A stretch of 52,500 nt of DNA from NCBI GenBank assembly GCA_012295275.1, contig CM022678.1:3944718-3997217 (forward strand), in the 5' to 3' direction. This document shows positions 31,137 to 43,483 of this stretch, piece by piece. The notes under the pieces were generated by a model. That model saw only the letters and a list, made by a program, of their open reading frames with translations. It was not told where the DNA came from and did no database searches. Position 1 is the stretch's first letter. The number at the start of each line of letters is the position of its first letter. The translations under genes and the position numbers were made by a program. The stretch comes from Chrysomallon squamiferum. Lineage: Eukaryota > Mollusca > Gastropoda > Neomphalida > Peltospiridae.

Positions 31137-34100
31137 TCAGTATCTTCATCATCGTTGTCGTCGTCGCTGTTGCTTTCAAACACACATATAAATGTGTGTG
31201 GCTATGTTTTCTTAATGACAATGCATTTTTTTTTTTTTCTTAACTTAACAAAGCAACAAGTTATTCTTTATATAAACAACAACAACCTTTATAGCATCAA
31301 ACACATTTTTGGACTGAAATCCCAATGTCTTCACGACTCTTTCAATGCAGCATTAATTTCGGAAGCAGCATTAATAATAACAAAAACAAGACATGTATTT
31401 TTTTTTTTTTTTTATTTTTATATTCCATTCAGTATTTATTATGAATGTCCAATGTTGAGTTAATCGGTAAACAAATACAGTTAATATTTACAGATTCTAA
31501 TAGAAGATACTTGCAGAAAGATCTGTAAATTGAAATGTACCGAATTCAATTTTTATTTATTTATTATTATTATTATTATTATTTATTTTATTTTATTTTT
31601 ATTTTTTTTTTGATATCCCTCAAGGGAAATTATTTAGAGTACATTTTATCCAATAGACTCTAAAGAAGCTATCAGTTGTTGTCGACATTTCCCACTAATA
31701 ATGTTTTGTGGGAAGGTACACATATATTATAACTGCAACTAACAGAATGAGGAAAGTTTAAAAAAATAAATAAAAAATAAAATGCAAGAATTAACATAGC
31801 TTCTTTCAACTCAAAAGGTCTTGGCGTTTAGACCAAATATATTATTTCATACGTTAAACAAAAATACTTGCCTCTCGATGCTTTCACGTAATGTAACAGT
31901 TTAAAATCATTTATTGTTCATAAGCTTAAAATATTACCTATTAATATTATTATTATGTTTTTAATTTGAAAATATAATATGTTACTGCGGACCTATGATC
32001 TGAATGAACATCCGGAGTCCTTGACATTGTATTAATTTTCCTACAAAGGAAATGACAGCATGCTTTTCTGAGTGACAAATACATTGAATGTGATTATGGC
32101 TGGATAATCATTGTCGCAGGTAACCATTTTATTTCCAGATATTTGCGTTACTGGATTTAGAAATAACAGTTGGAAAGACAGACGGTATTTTTTTTTCACT
32201 GAATTTTACTGAACAGATGTTATGATTCAATTTATTACAATTTACGAAAATAATAAAATAATAGAATAAATAATATTAATAATTGTCTTTATAGTTTATT
32301 GAAAATATTTTTTAAGGTGAGAAATCGAATTTCAGATTTAATTTCAATTTCTTCTGTTTTATTTAATCATTTAACGCTATAACTTATTCATTAATAACAT
32401 GAATTCGGACAATTCTGCTGTTATAACATTGACAGGTGTTTTATTTATTTATTGATTTATTTATTTTTACACGGTGATTCACAATACTAATAGGTCGTAA
32501 AATAAAAATATTTAAAAAATAATTTATGAAAATCCTCTGCTGATATGGCACGCATGGTAACAGATATGCAAGTTTTATTTATGTTTTGTGAAATTACGTG
32601 ATTTTTAACATCATGTTAATTGTTATATGCAACAGACTGAATTAGATTTCATATACAGATAACAAGGATATTGTATTTGGATTCCATAAATTTACAGTTT
32701 TAACACACTAAGCTGATATTATCAGGATAATAATATAAAGAGATAGTAGAACAGTTTGTTGCCATAGCATTAATATTTTTACTTTTTTATTTATATATTT
32801 ATTTATAGTGATATAGGATTATCAGAATATTCCTAAATAGGAATGTTATTTGTTTGTCAGATAAATGTATAACATTAAGTAGTTACTTTCTACTGCATTA
32901 ATAAAACTATTATCAATATTAAAAATATTTACTGGGTTTTGTTATGTGCTCTTTCTGTCACACAGTCTGTCTGTCTGTATCACTTTTCTTCCATCTTTTT
33001 TTGACATGGGCAAAATTTATAATACAAATAAAAGCATAATATTGGTAATATTTGATTTGAAGTGTTGTTTAAAAAATATATTGTTACGGGAAAGTTTTAT
33101 TTTTCATTTTTATTTATTTTTATTGCTTATTGTTATGAACAATAACAGAAGATAAATACTGAATGTTTATTTCAAATGTAGTCATTAATTTGACTATTTT
33201 CTAAATCCAGTAACTGCACATAACTTGATATTTTCTTTTAAATGAAAAATATCCATGTTACATGGAGTTTGAAATCAAATTATTTCTGAGAAGAATGTTA
33301 CTATTACATTTCTTAATTTTTGGTTATTTAGTTATTTTTATTTTTTCATTTCTGTTGTTGTTTCAGAAAATGTAAATTAACTATTTTATGTGTTGTTAAT
33401 ACTAACTGCAAATATGATTATTTAAGAAATGAGTCTAAATATATTTTTAATTAATTTTTATTTTTTTATTCATTACCCTTGTTATTCTGTTTTTAATCTT
33501 ATCACAATATTTAGTAATAACTATTTCTAGCAAAAAAAATTTTTTTTTTTAAATAATTGTTCAACTATGTCTCATTGCATTTTGAAGCAGCAATTATAAA
33601 TGGTTTTTTTTAACATTTTAAAATTTTAATTTTTTTTATACTTTATTATTAGTTAAATAAAAAAAAAAACCAAGTAACTTGTAATTTTCCAAGATATGTT
33701 ATGTAGTATCATTTAAGATACATATTAATACTAATAATGAAAAAATTAATTGTTTTTAACGAAACTCCACACCATTATTGCTGGATACGATACAATATTA
33801 TTAGGTTGTATTAACATTTTAATATTAGGAATGGTGGTACTTAAGTGTTTTAAACACTTCATTATTAGTTATAACTAGTCAACAAACACAAATCAATAAG
33901 TTGAAAATGAACAAAGCTCTTGTAAGTGGTATCATGAAAAATTACATTTTAATACAAAAATAGAAACTGTTGTTTGAGTCTGGAGAAGGAAAAGGTACAG
34001 GAAATGTGATTTTTCACCTGTTTGTGATTTTCTAAACACCTGCAGTTATCACAATCTCAATTTAGAACAATCCACTCGAAAACAACAGTAACAATGTCTC

Positions 34101-34429
34101 AGTATGTTCTTCCTCATTTTCTTTTTTTCTTTCTTTAAACCGAAAGAAGGAAAAAGTTTCTTCATTTATATATTTTTTTTTCATTTTTTTTTTTTAATTG
34201 GTATGTTGAAGACAGCCTGAATTTTATCTTTTAGTATTTTAAAATTTACTTTGGTTAATGTATGTTGAATTTTTGTCTTATGGAATATGTTGTTTAATAA
34301 TTAAAAAAACAAGAAAAGAAAAATAGAATGTTTTAATTCAAAGGTTATAGAGAGCCTGCAGGTGAAATATATTTATTATTATTTTTTTGCTGAAATTGTT
34401 TTTATAATTTCTCAAATGGTCACTGAGTG

Positions 34430-35010
34430 GGATCCGAAGCAAAAGGTTAGAGTTGTTTCTTAGTTAGTTACTAGTAAATTTATTTTTCAAACAGAGGCCA
34501 AAGGAATTTTTTCAGAAACAAAAGGCAATTTCTCTTATTGCCTGAAATTAGGGGTTTGTCTTTTCAGTTTTTGAGAAACTATAAGTCATTTCTAAACAGG
34601 GCACTATGAGTTCTTTTCAATTTTTGAAATTTTTTTATTTCTTTGTCATAAACTAGTAATTATTTATATACTTGGAAATTAGAAGTTATTTCATATCAGA
34701 AAAAAAGAGTTATTTTTAACATTTTGAAAAAAGACAAAATTTTTAGTCTCAGTCAGAAACAAAACATTAATTCTGAATTTGAAACAAGAATTCATTTCTA
34801 CATCAAAAACATTTAGTTAGTGATCAGTTAGAAAATGGAAGTCATTTCTTAACAGAAAAAAAAAAAAAAAAAAACACAGAAAAGAAAAAAGAAGAGCTAA
34901 TTTTCAGATTAGTAGAAATAAAGATTTATTTCTCTCAAACAAAGATTTATTTCTCTCAAACAAAGGGTTATTTCTCAGAAACAAGGAATATTTTCCCAGT
35001 CAAAAACTAG
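34430..35010. repeat. Very degenerate ~22-bp repeat (GGTTATTTCTCAGAAACAAA type)
   Basis: Words such as ATTTCTCAGAAACAA, TTATTTCTCTCAAACAAAG (34926 and 34946, 20 bases apart), GTCATTTCTAAACAGG, GTTATTTCATATCAGAAA and GTCATTTCTTAACAGAAA recur through the block. The right end (34920-34985) is the best preserved part. Confidence 0.65.
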
Positions 35011-35329
35011 TAACAGACTAAGACAAATGAACATCCTCAGTCAGTGGCAATCACCAGCTAGCTGGAGGGTGTGTTCGAGTAAAGTATACACTCACCAGAC
35101 ACTGATTTACTGAATGAAGCCCAGAAATGTAACTGCTCCTTCCTTTGTCAGGAAATGCCTCTACCCAGCCGTTTCCATGCAGAATATATTACTTGTTTTG
35201 TGTAAGGTAAAAACTGTGTTAATACAGAACACATAACTCCAGATAGATCTGTCACTGAATGTCTGTGGACAAAGCGTACTTTCTGTAAAGAAAGTATTAT
35301 ATTGTGTCGTACAGTAACTGCTGTATTTT

Positions 35330-37160
35330 CTAATGAGAATGTCCGTTTGTTATGCACGTAGGTGAGAGGTTATAGTATTTTCTTTAAGAATATTTTTGTT
35401 TATTATATAGATGTGTGGGTTTGAAATATTTTGTACTAAGAATGTTACTTTGTTATATATATAAAAAATTAGTTTAGATATTTTGTATTTTACTAAGAAT
35501 ATTATTAATGTTTATTTGCTATGTAGACATGTTTGTAATGTTTTTTGTGCAGAATTAGTGTGTGTGTGTTTTTGTGCAGAATTTAATTTATTTTGTGTGT
35601 GTGTGTAAAAAAAAAAAAAAAAACTAGATATTTTATTATGTTCTAATTTTATTTTATTTTAATTCATTCAACATACTATCAACAGAAAACGTTAGTAAAT
35701 GTAAATACAGTATTTAGTTTCATTACAATTAGTTATTGTAGAGTATTTTATTATGTAGGGATCTATACAAAACAAAAATATTCATCTTTACAGTTGCTGT
35801 GTTTTTCAAGCATAGTTTATTTACATAAAGGGCGTATGAGTGTGAGAGAAATAATAATATTTTCTATACAAATATATGTAGATTTTTTTTAAATAGATTT
35901 TTAAAATTATTATTATGTGGATAATCTGGTCTTCACTTTTTTCCAGTGACATATTTTATTTATGTTAAGTGGACATTAAGAAAGAGAGTATATACTATTT
36001 TCTATACAGAATATATTTTTTTATTATAATTGCATGGATATGTAATTTAAAAATCATGGTCATTACTATTTTCTAAGCCTAATTTTATTTATATTAAGGG
36101 GTCCTTGATATGACAAAATGTTACACAGTATTTCCTATGTAAAATATTCATTTCAAATTTATTTTTTTTTTTTTTTTTTTTTTAATGTTAATATACAATT
36201 TAAAAATCTAGATCTATATTATTTTCGTAACATTATATTATTTACATTAAGTAGATCTTAAACTTGAAAAAAGGAAACAGTATCTTGTTTACAGAATATT
36301 TTATTGTGACATAACTAGGTGAGGTGATAATCCAGGTTTATAGTATTTTCTGGACTGAATATATTATTTATAGTAAGTAAACTTACAGCGTAAGATAGGA
36401 TATGTAGTATTTTCTGTGTAGAAATTTTATTGTGACATAACTAGGTCAGGCGATATCAAGATTCGTACTGTTTACGAAACTGAATATTTCATTTATATTA
36501 ACTTATTAAGCAGACCTTAATAAAAGATAAAGGGTTTTATTTATGTCACATACATTGACCTGAATGTGAAAGAAAGGAAACAAAATATTTTCTAAGCAGA
36601 ATATTTTATTTATGTTAGATGATAATGTGGAAGAAAGATACAGGATATTTTTTAAGGAAAATAATTTTACTGTTACATTGCTACATATGAGACAAAAATC
36701 TGGGTTTGTACTATTTTCCAAACTGCATATTTTATTTATATTACACAGACCTTAAAGTGGAAGAAGGATACACAATATTTTTTAAGCAGAATAACGGGAC
36801 ACAAAAAATCTGGATCTATACTTTTCTCCAAACTAAATACGTTATTTAAATTAGACCTTAACATCGAAAAAGATACATATTTTCTCATTAGAATATTTTA
36901 TCTAATATTAATTTCAGTGGACCTTAATATGTAAGAAACAATATATAATATTTTTCTCAGCAGAAGAATAGTGTTACGTAGCTGTACGAGACAGAAATCT
37001 GGGTCTGTACTATTTTCCAAACTGCATATGCTATTTACATGACAGGGACTGGAGAGTGACAGAAAGGTCGAGGAAATGCTGAATTTCCCACACACAATAT
37101 ACTGCATTATGTAGGTATGTGACAGGGATGTCTAAGTGAGAATATATTACCTGTGTCAGG
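35330..37160. repeat. Large degenerate minisatellite with two alternating half-units
   Basis: Two related half-units alternate: one reads TATTTTCTAAGCAGAATATT followed by a GTGACATAACTAGG-like phrase and AATCTGGGTTTGTA; the other reads TATTTTCCAAACTGCATATT followed by TTATTTATATTA, AGACCTTAA and GTGGAAGAAAGATAC. Together they make a unit of very roughly 130-180 bases present about eight to ten times. Order is clearest from 36270 to 37090 and fades to the left. Confidence 0.75.
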
Positions 37161-38719
37161 GGTAGGGGTCATCGTGAGTCATGTATAGTTTAAAACAGAA
37201 TGAAGGTAAGTACAGAGATGTGACATGGGACGTATTGAAAATAATTCAGTAATTATTGTAATGTGCTGATTCGGAACAAACTCTTTGTTAAAGAGAAGTT
37301 CAAAGACAGTGTTTAAATATCTGTATGTAGATTTATTCAGCCTCATTGTGCTATTTTCTGAATGTGTGCGTATATATGTATATGTATATATCATATATTT
37401 CAGTCGATTGTGAAATGAAATCACGTATTTATTTTTATTTATTTATTTTAATGTGTCATCTGTTATGGTCCTTTATTATATGTATATATATATTTTTTTT
37501 TTTTCTGCCAGGTTTATATATGTATTGAAAAGATTTTAATAGCAATTTTAATATATTTATGATCATTATTTCTAAATTTGTTTTAGTTTTTATTCTATGC
37601 TCATTTTCTGTCATCTTTCTCATGTGTGTGCATGGATGAAAGGTTTCGTAATTTTTTATATATAGTTATTACAGTTTTAAGTGTATTTGTTAATTTTATT
37701 TTCATCATTTTTAAAATATATATATATTTGTATTCAGAATTTATTGTTCAGATGTCTCTGTATGTATGCCATTTTTAATTTTTGATTTCAATATTAATTT
37801 TTTTTATAAAACTGCTGAAATATTGTTGAATAAATATTAATTCAATTTGATTGTATAAAAATGTAATTTTGAAGATACTAACTATGTTTTGAATAGTGTG
37901 AATTATTTTTATATTGGTTTCGTGCACATACCGACAGGAAAGTCTTTTCCAGCTAAATCCGTAAATCTAGATTAGATGGATCATTAGCAAGGATGGGCGA
38001 GATATAATATTATTCGTAAATACCGCGAGACAAAGGTGATTAACAGAAAATAGAGAATGCGATATCTTCTTGAGAAGACTTATGAATATTAATTAACTCA
38101 CCTGTGATGTAATATACAATGCAGCTAACTAACACTGAAATAGATAGGGCTAACGACCGTGTATTCATCCATTCACCTGTAAGTCTGGACATACACATAA
38201 TAAAATCCTGTTTGTTCTTATTTGTGTAGGTGGATAGTTAGTCAGGGTAGATAGGTAGTATAAAAAAAAAAAAATGGGCTTGTGAATGTGAAAATATTTT
38301 TGTTAACGTTGTCAAGATTTGAAGTTACAGCTTTGTGATAGGAAAACAGACATTGAGGGCTTTTATAGGAATCTGGTAATTTAGTTTAATTTTAATTTTT
38401 AAATGTACTTATTTGTTCACATACTTTTTTTTTTTAGACAATTTTTGTTTGTTTCATCCATTGTTTATTTTCAGGATGTGTTAAATTTATAATATTTATA
38501 TACTAATTTATATGTCAGAGATACTGGCTGGTGTTTTCTTTTCAAGAGAGATTTAAACAGTTATGAAGTTAAAACATCATTTTGAAAAATAAAACATTCA
38601 TGAGCAAGAATCATTATCACTGTTATTTTCTTCAACTTTTTTTAAATTTGTGTTGATGCTCGTCTTCATTTAAATATGTATGTTGAATTCAGTTGATCTA
38701 GTGTATTTGAAATTTGAAA

Positions 38720-38754
<35 letters not shown>
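38720..38754. repeat. Poly(A) run
   Basis: Thirty-five uninterrupted A. It could be the tail of a retroposed element on the plus strand, but no element body was recognised to its left. Confidence 0.9.
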
Positions 38755-38757
<3 letters not shown>

Positions 38758-38856
38758 CATAAAATGTTTATGCATTGATGCACAAATATAATTGTATACA
38801 GTTTGCATGGAAAGATATAACACCAAGATGAATAGAGATACACAATATGAATACTT

Positions 38857-38859
<3 letters not shown>

Positions 38860-38896
<37 letters not shown>
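38860..38896. repeat. (CA)n microsatellite
   Basis: About 18 CA units. Confidence 0.95.
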
Positions 38897-38897
<1 letters not shown>

Positions 38898-39650
38898 TCA
38901 TTTTTTATACAAGAAATACAAAAAAAAAATAAACACACATGTCCATCCATTTATCCATATTATGTACAAAAAATTCGATATCTGGAAACATACCTTTCTA
39001 AGCTCTTGTATATGCTATTTTTTATTTATTTATTATTTTATTTAATTTTTATTTTATAATAATAACAATAATATTAATAATAAATAAAAAATAAAAACAA
39101 GTACATGAACTTTATATTCATATGCAGCAGAGTCTTTTACAAGTTAAAATGTTTCGCTCTGATAAACATGTATAAGAATCTTGCCTGTTTATTTTTATGT
39201 ATTTCAAAGTTAAGACAGATGTACAGGTGTTGAAGTTTGTTATCTTTCAGGTGAACTAAAAGCACTGAGTACATCCACTTCAGTATGTCAGCTTAATTTT
39301 TCTGTTTGTTTTAGACTTATTTTTAAATCTGTTTTATTATGTTAGTTTATATTTCAGCTTAGATGCTATCTATAATGTACTTGTATTACTTGTATTGTCA
39401 TTAATATAATTTTATTGTATGTATTTTTGTTCATATTTTGGTATGTATTTGAAAATGTGTGTTAATTTTTTTATTTTATTTTTTTTATTATCTTTTTTTT
39501 GGTAGGTAGGTAGATATATTTGAATATTTTTGTGTGTGTATGCATGAATGGAAGTATGTATGTATGTATGTATGTATTAATGTATTTGTTTATGTTTATG
39601 TACACACCTTTTAAAGTCTTTATTTTTTATTTTTTTTTTTTTTTTTTCAG

Positions 39651-39744
39651 CACTGAAGAATGACTAAGACAAATATATTTAGTGATTAATTCTGCAGATG
39701 TTTTGATCATATGGGGAACCTCTGTCAATGGACATTGCAATCAG
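39651..39744 (+). other. 5' UTR plus start exon of the membrane-protein gene
   Basis: A strong acceptor (about 19 T then CAG) precedes this exon. Before the chosen ATG at 39711 there is an in-frame TAA (39687) and two tiny upstream open frames: ATG at 39660 (9 codons plus stop) and ATG-TTT-TGA at 39698. The donor GGTATCT follows in phase 1. The uORFs could lower translation of the main frame. Confidence 0.6.
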
Positions 39745-41597
39745 GTATCTAGATGTTTTCTCTAAACAACAAGTCATGTCTTGGAACCTGTGCTGTAATT
39801 TTGGGATCTTTGTGAATTCATGGAATAAGTTTTTGTCTTGTAACATTAATAGTGTTGATCATATATGGTCAATACTTTAGAAAAATAATAATAAAAAAGA
39901 AATAAAAGATAGGCATAGTGCTTTATTATCAGTTTGTAGTATATAGCTGGCAGAATAACATACATACCTTCATGATTGATTTTTATTATTCTGTATTAGA
40001 ATATTAAGCACTTTGATCATTTCTTACATAGAAGGTGTTAAATTTTCTCAGTGTGGTTTTTCATATAGGTCTTCTTGATAACAATTCATTATTATAAACT
40101 ATTAAAAGTATTTTATATGTTTCTTTATTATTTTGGTTTTAATATTTTATTTTTACTTTTATATTTAAATTTGTTTGCATGTGGTGCCAGTGTTCAAAAA
40201 AGAATTTACACAATAATTATTATAATTGTTTTATTTATTTATTTATTATTTCATTTATTTGCTTATTCACTTATTTATTTATTTATTTATTTATTGATTG
40301 TTTAGTTACTTATTCACCTATATATTTATTATTTTAAATATTTATTTAGTTTTGTTTTGTTGTATTGTATTGTATTGTATTGTATTATTTTATTTTATTT
40401 TATTTTATTTTATTTTATTTTATTTTATTTTATTTTATTTTATTTTTTTATTTTATTTTTATTTTATTTCATTTTATTTTATCTATTCACAAACAGGTAA
40501 TGCTCTCCTCTGTCTAGTACTCATTCTTCTGATTCAAACATGTCTGCAGCCAGCGACGGTTGTTGCAACCACAACCGCCTCGTCAGCCTCAACCATTCAG
40601 CCAAGTTTCACCACACAACCAGATAACAATGACAGTGTCTCAGCCAACAATGAAACCAGAACAAACAGTGCAAACTTCTCTCATTCCATTCTGACTACAC
40701 CTGCAGCTAGTCCTGGACAATTTAGCAGCAGGATTCTTTCAAGTGTATTCAACACAACCAGCAGTGTTTTCCACACGACTAACTCAAATTTAATAAGCAC
40801 AACATCTGAGTGCTGTTTCTAGTAAACCAGCTAATCATCCAGGCACTCCACTGGCTGATGCCAGCGAACAGGTTTTGACGTCGACCACTGTGAGAAATGG
40901 AAACGGGAGTTGCGTAGGGAACGAGACGGGTTGCCCGGAGTACAGAGGTCACAGTGACATGGCCTTGCCAACGGGTGCTGTTGTAGGGATCGCGGTTGGA
41001 GCTGCAGTAGTTGTTATCATTGTCGGTGAGTTTTGATGCGTCGTTGTTTGGAGAAGAGCAAAGTCAGTTGTTATCTGTTTGACCTCTTCATACTGTTGAG
41101 TTGGGTTTTAGCAGCATAAATTTAAATTTCAGTACTGTTTATTATACAGTTTCAGTGAGAATGGGGTAAGACATAGAAGAGGTTTGTTTTTAATTTGGGT
41201 TCAGGGGAGGTAAAAACTTGACACAGATCTAACAGTCCTTAAATCTACCTGGGAGGTTAAGTTAAATTTGTGAAGCTTTAACCCATTTTAAGCAGCAAAA
41301 CTAGGGTTGATTTAAAACTTGAATTTCCCCAAAGATGTAAATGTTGATGTGTTAATGTTGCAGTGGAAGAGAGATAACTATTGCAAGTAAATTTTATGAA
41401 CTTGTGTTGGAGTTGCCTCTCTTATGGTTTTAAATTAATTTGATAAAGGGAAACAACTTGTTTTTAAATAGTTTTATTTCATATAATCATTCAGTTTCCT
41501 CCCTTGTTTAAAAAACACACACCTTGATCTAAAGGGAAATAACTTTAAATGAATTTTGAAAATATATTATTTCACCCTTTCTGTATTTGTTAAGTAT

Positions 41598-41632
<35 letters not shown>

Positions 41633-42348
41633 TTCAGATTAAAAGTTAATGCTGAAGGTAATTGTATTAATGATCTGTTTAATTTATTTTTTGCATTGTT
41701 TATCAAAATTCTTTTCAGTTTCGTGTTTGGTATTTTTCTGTCGATCGCGGCAGAGTTTGTCAGGATCCAAAGCAGATTTGTCCAACTACTGGGATGACAA
41801 TGTCACACTCAGCTACATCAACGGCCATGTCGATTTTCCAAAAGTAAAGTTTAAATTTCTTTCAATAATGTAGTTAATTTCAAAACATAAATGTTTTTAT
41901 TATAATTTTATTCACACATTTTAATTTGACAAAAAGGGAGAGAAAAAAAAGAAAAAATCCGTTTTTATTTATTTTTTCATTTGCAATTTTATTGTTATCC
42001 TGGCTTTCCAAAATTAGGATTTATTTTTTTAAATTTTATTAATGTTATGGACTTTCAAAATTAAAATATTTTTTTATCATAAATTTTACAGATATTAAAT
42101 TTATACACTGCATTTATTTTAAACTGTGCATAATATAATTTACATACTTTTAATTTTACATTTTAATTCAGCAAAGATGGGGGGAAAAAAATGAAAATCC
42201 TAATTCATTAATTTTTTTTCATTTATGATTTTAGGATCAACCAGATGAAATGATTTCACTGGATAATGATTCTTTTCTGAACAGTTTAGACAACATGTCG
42301 TTTACCAATGTTTGGACAGCTAATGCAGCCAAACACACCAATTTTTAA
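39711..42348 (+). CDS. Single-pass type I membrane protein, mucin-like ectodomain, apparent frameshift
   Basis: Coding exons 39711-39744, 40497-41025, 41719-41843 and 42235-42348 join with consistent GT-AG sites and phases, giving about 265 residues. Order: signal peptide across the first junction (MGNLCQWTLQSG, then NALLCLVLILLIQTCL); Ser/Thr/Asn-rich ectodomain with several N-glycosylation sequons (NET, NFS, NTT, NGS, NET); two juxtamembrane Cys (SCVGNETGCPE); a Gly/Ala/Val helix starting GAVVGIAVGAAVVVIIV and crossing the exon boundary into VSCLVFFC; basic stop-transfer RSRQ; and an acidic tail with NYWDDNVTLSYINGHVDFP and DEMISLDNDSFLNSLDNMSF, ending KHTNF. The large exon needs a one-base shift: frame one ends at TAG 40820-40822, while the frame leading to the membrane helix is open only right of TAA 40794-40796. 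Assembly error, a real indel or a recent pseudogene are possible; intact sequence on both sides favours error or polymorphism. I do not recognise the family. Confidence 0.72.
40240..40490. repeat. (TTTA)n, (TATTG)n and (TTTTA)n arrays before exon 2 of the membrane-protein gene
   Basis: TTTA units at about 40225-40300, TATTG pentanucleotides at about 40360-40386 and TTTTA pentanucleotides to about 40445 run almost to the acceptor at 40494-40496. The N-terminal 70 residues of the 174-codon open frame across the junction are just this array. Confidence 0.93.
41596..41636. repeat. (TTTA)n microsatellite
   Basis: About ten units in intron 3 of the membrane-protein gene. Confidence 0.93.
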
Positions 42349-43090
42349 AAAAAACACTGAGTGGGTTTCACTCATCATGTGGAAAGAAGCAGAACAGCGA
42401 AGCTGTTGAGATGGCGATGTTAAGGGTAATATAGTAGTGCCTTGATGATGTAGGTACCCACAATGCATTTTTCTCAGCAGCTGGAACAATGACTGTTACA
42501 GTGTATGTTTGTATGAGTGTGTTAATGAATATTCATGACAATTAAATGTATGTGTTAAAATAATATATAATGTTATTTAAAATAATAAACAAAAAAAAAC
42601 CCAGAAAAATATCAGTGCTAGTATGTTTTAAAGATTAATTTAATTTGATTTTTGTGATATTTTATTTGTTATTATTATCTTACAGAAAACAACAATAATT
42701 TATTTATTTTTTAAATATTTTATGAATTACCAAAACCACAGTAAATATATTTTCTGTGTGACCACAGCTATGCATAGATCATCAGTATCTATTAGATCAA
42801 GCATAAATATGATGAAAAAATTAATTTACTTTATTGTAATAATTGTAAATGGATTTTGAAAAAAAAATAAAATGATCCAACGCATTTATAACAGCATTTT
42901 TCTTCTTTCTATATTATCTATTTATTTCTTTTCGAAATTTTTAAATTTTAAAATTTTTTTTTTTTTTAACTATTTAAAGCTCTATATTTGTTACTCAAGT
43001 TTACTGGTAAAAATATTATTTATTTTATTTATTACTATTATTATTATGTCATAAGGTTTTGTCATTCAGTATTTCTGTTGTGAATAATTT
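42349..43090 (+). other. Probable 3' UTR of the membrane-protein gene
   Basis: AT-rich non-coding sequence after the TAA stop, with an AATAAA at 42584-42589 as a candidate poly(A) signal. A longer UTR is possible. Confidence 0.4.
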
Positions 43091-43092
43091 TA

Positions 43093-43190
43093 CTATCAGC
43101 TCATTTGTTAGAGCACAAGACTGTAAAACTGACAACTCTGGTTCAAATCCTTCCAGTGGATGCTAATAAACTTTTTTTTTTTTTTTTTTT
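43093..43190 (+). repeat. tRNA-Tyr-like sequence (tRNA pseudogene or SINE head)
   Basis: An A-box-like D-arm (ATCAGCTCATTTGTTAGAGC) is followed by GACTGTAAA, which has the GTA anticodon context of eukaryotic tRNA-Tyr, and then a perfect B box with CTGGTTCAAATCC. A 20-T run follows at about 43172-43191, as a Pol III terminator or tail. The anticodon stem is mismatched (CAAGA against ACTGA) and the acceptor stem does not pair, so this is unlikely to be a working tRNA. Confidence 0.55.
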
Positions 43191-43443
43191 TAATTTGTTA
43201 ATGTTGTGCATTGTTGTGATATTGTTTTGAAAATATTTTTGATTTTTTTTTTTTTTTTTTTTTTACAACCAGGATCTGAATATTTTTCATATCATTTTAT
43301 TAATATTTTTTTACCTCAACTTTTTAAAGAAAATTATTGCATTTACTTTCTTTTGTCTCAAAATTGTTGCATATCTTTCTTATGACTTTTATTTATCAAA
43401 ACAGTTTTTAAAATATCAGTAATGTACTTGTTACAGCGTGTTA

Positions 43444-43483
<40 letters not shown>

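Larger units (their letters stand above)
29851..39650. other. Intergenic region or 5' intron of the membrane-protein gene
   Basis: No coding exon recognised in almost 10 kb. It contains CA and CT microsatellites (30287-30693), an AAT array (31089-31134), long AT-rich low-complexity sequence and two degenerate tandem repeats at 34430-35010 and 35330-37160. Because the exon starting at 39651 has an acceptor, a 5' UTR exon of the plus-strand gene probably lies somewhere in this block. Confidence 0.5.

Noticed and set aside
31077-31463. 128-codon frame starting with poly-Ile
   Set aside because: Starts in an AAT array, no splice or promoter support, no recognisable domain; composition is like the intergenic background.
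40298-40496. N-terminal part of the 174-codon frame before the membrane-protein exon
   Set aside because: It reads through TTTA, TATTG and TTTTA arrays. A CAG acceptor at 40494-40496 and a separate start exon at 39711 with matching phase give a normal signal peptide instead.
40743-40822. A short intron that could remove the frameshift in the membrane-protein exon
   Set aside because: TTTCTAG at 40816-40822 could be an acceptor, but the nearest upstream GT sites (40743 and 40764) leave the wrong phase and give introns of only 59-80 bases, far shorter than the others here.
41649-41718. Upstream ATG extending the third coding exon of the membrane-protein gene
   Set aside because: The frame runs through a TTTTCAG acceptor. 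Joining at 41719 in phase 1 completes the membrane helix started in the previous exon.
43093-43170. Functional tRNA-Tyr gene
   Set aside because: Anticodon and acceptor stems do not pair, although boxes A and B are recognisable.
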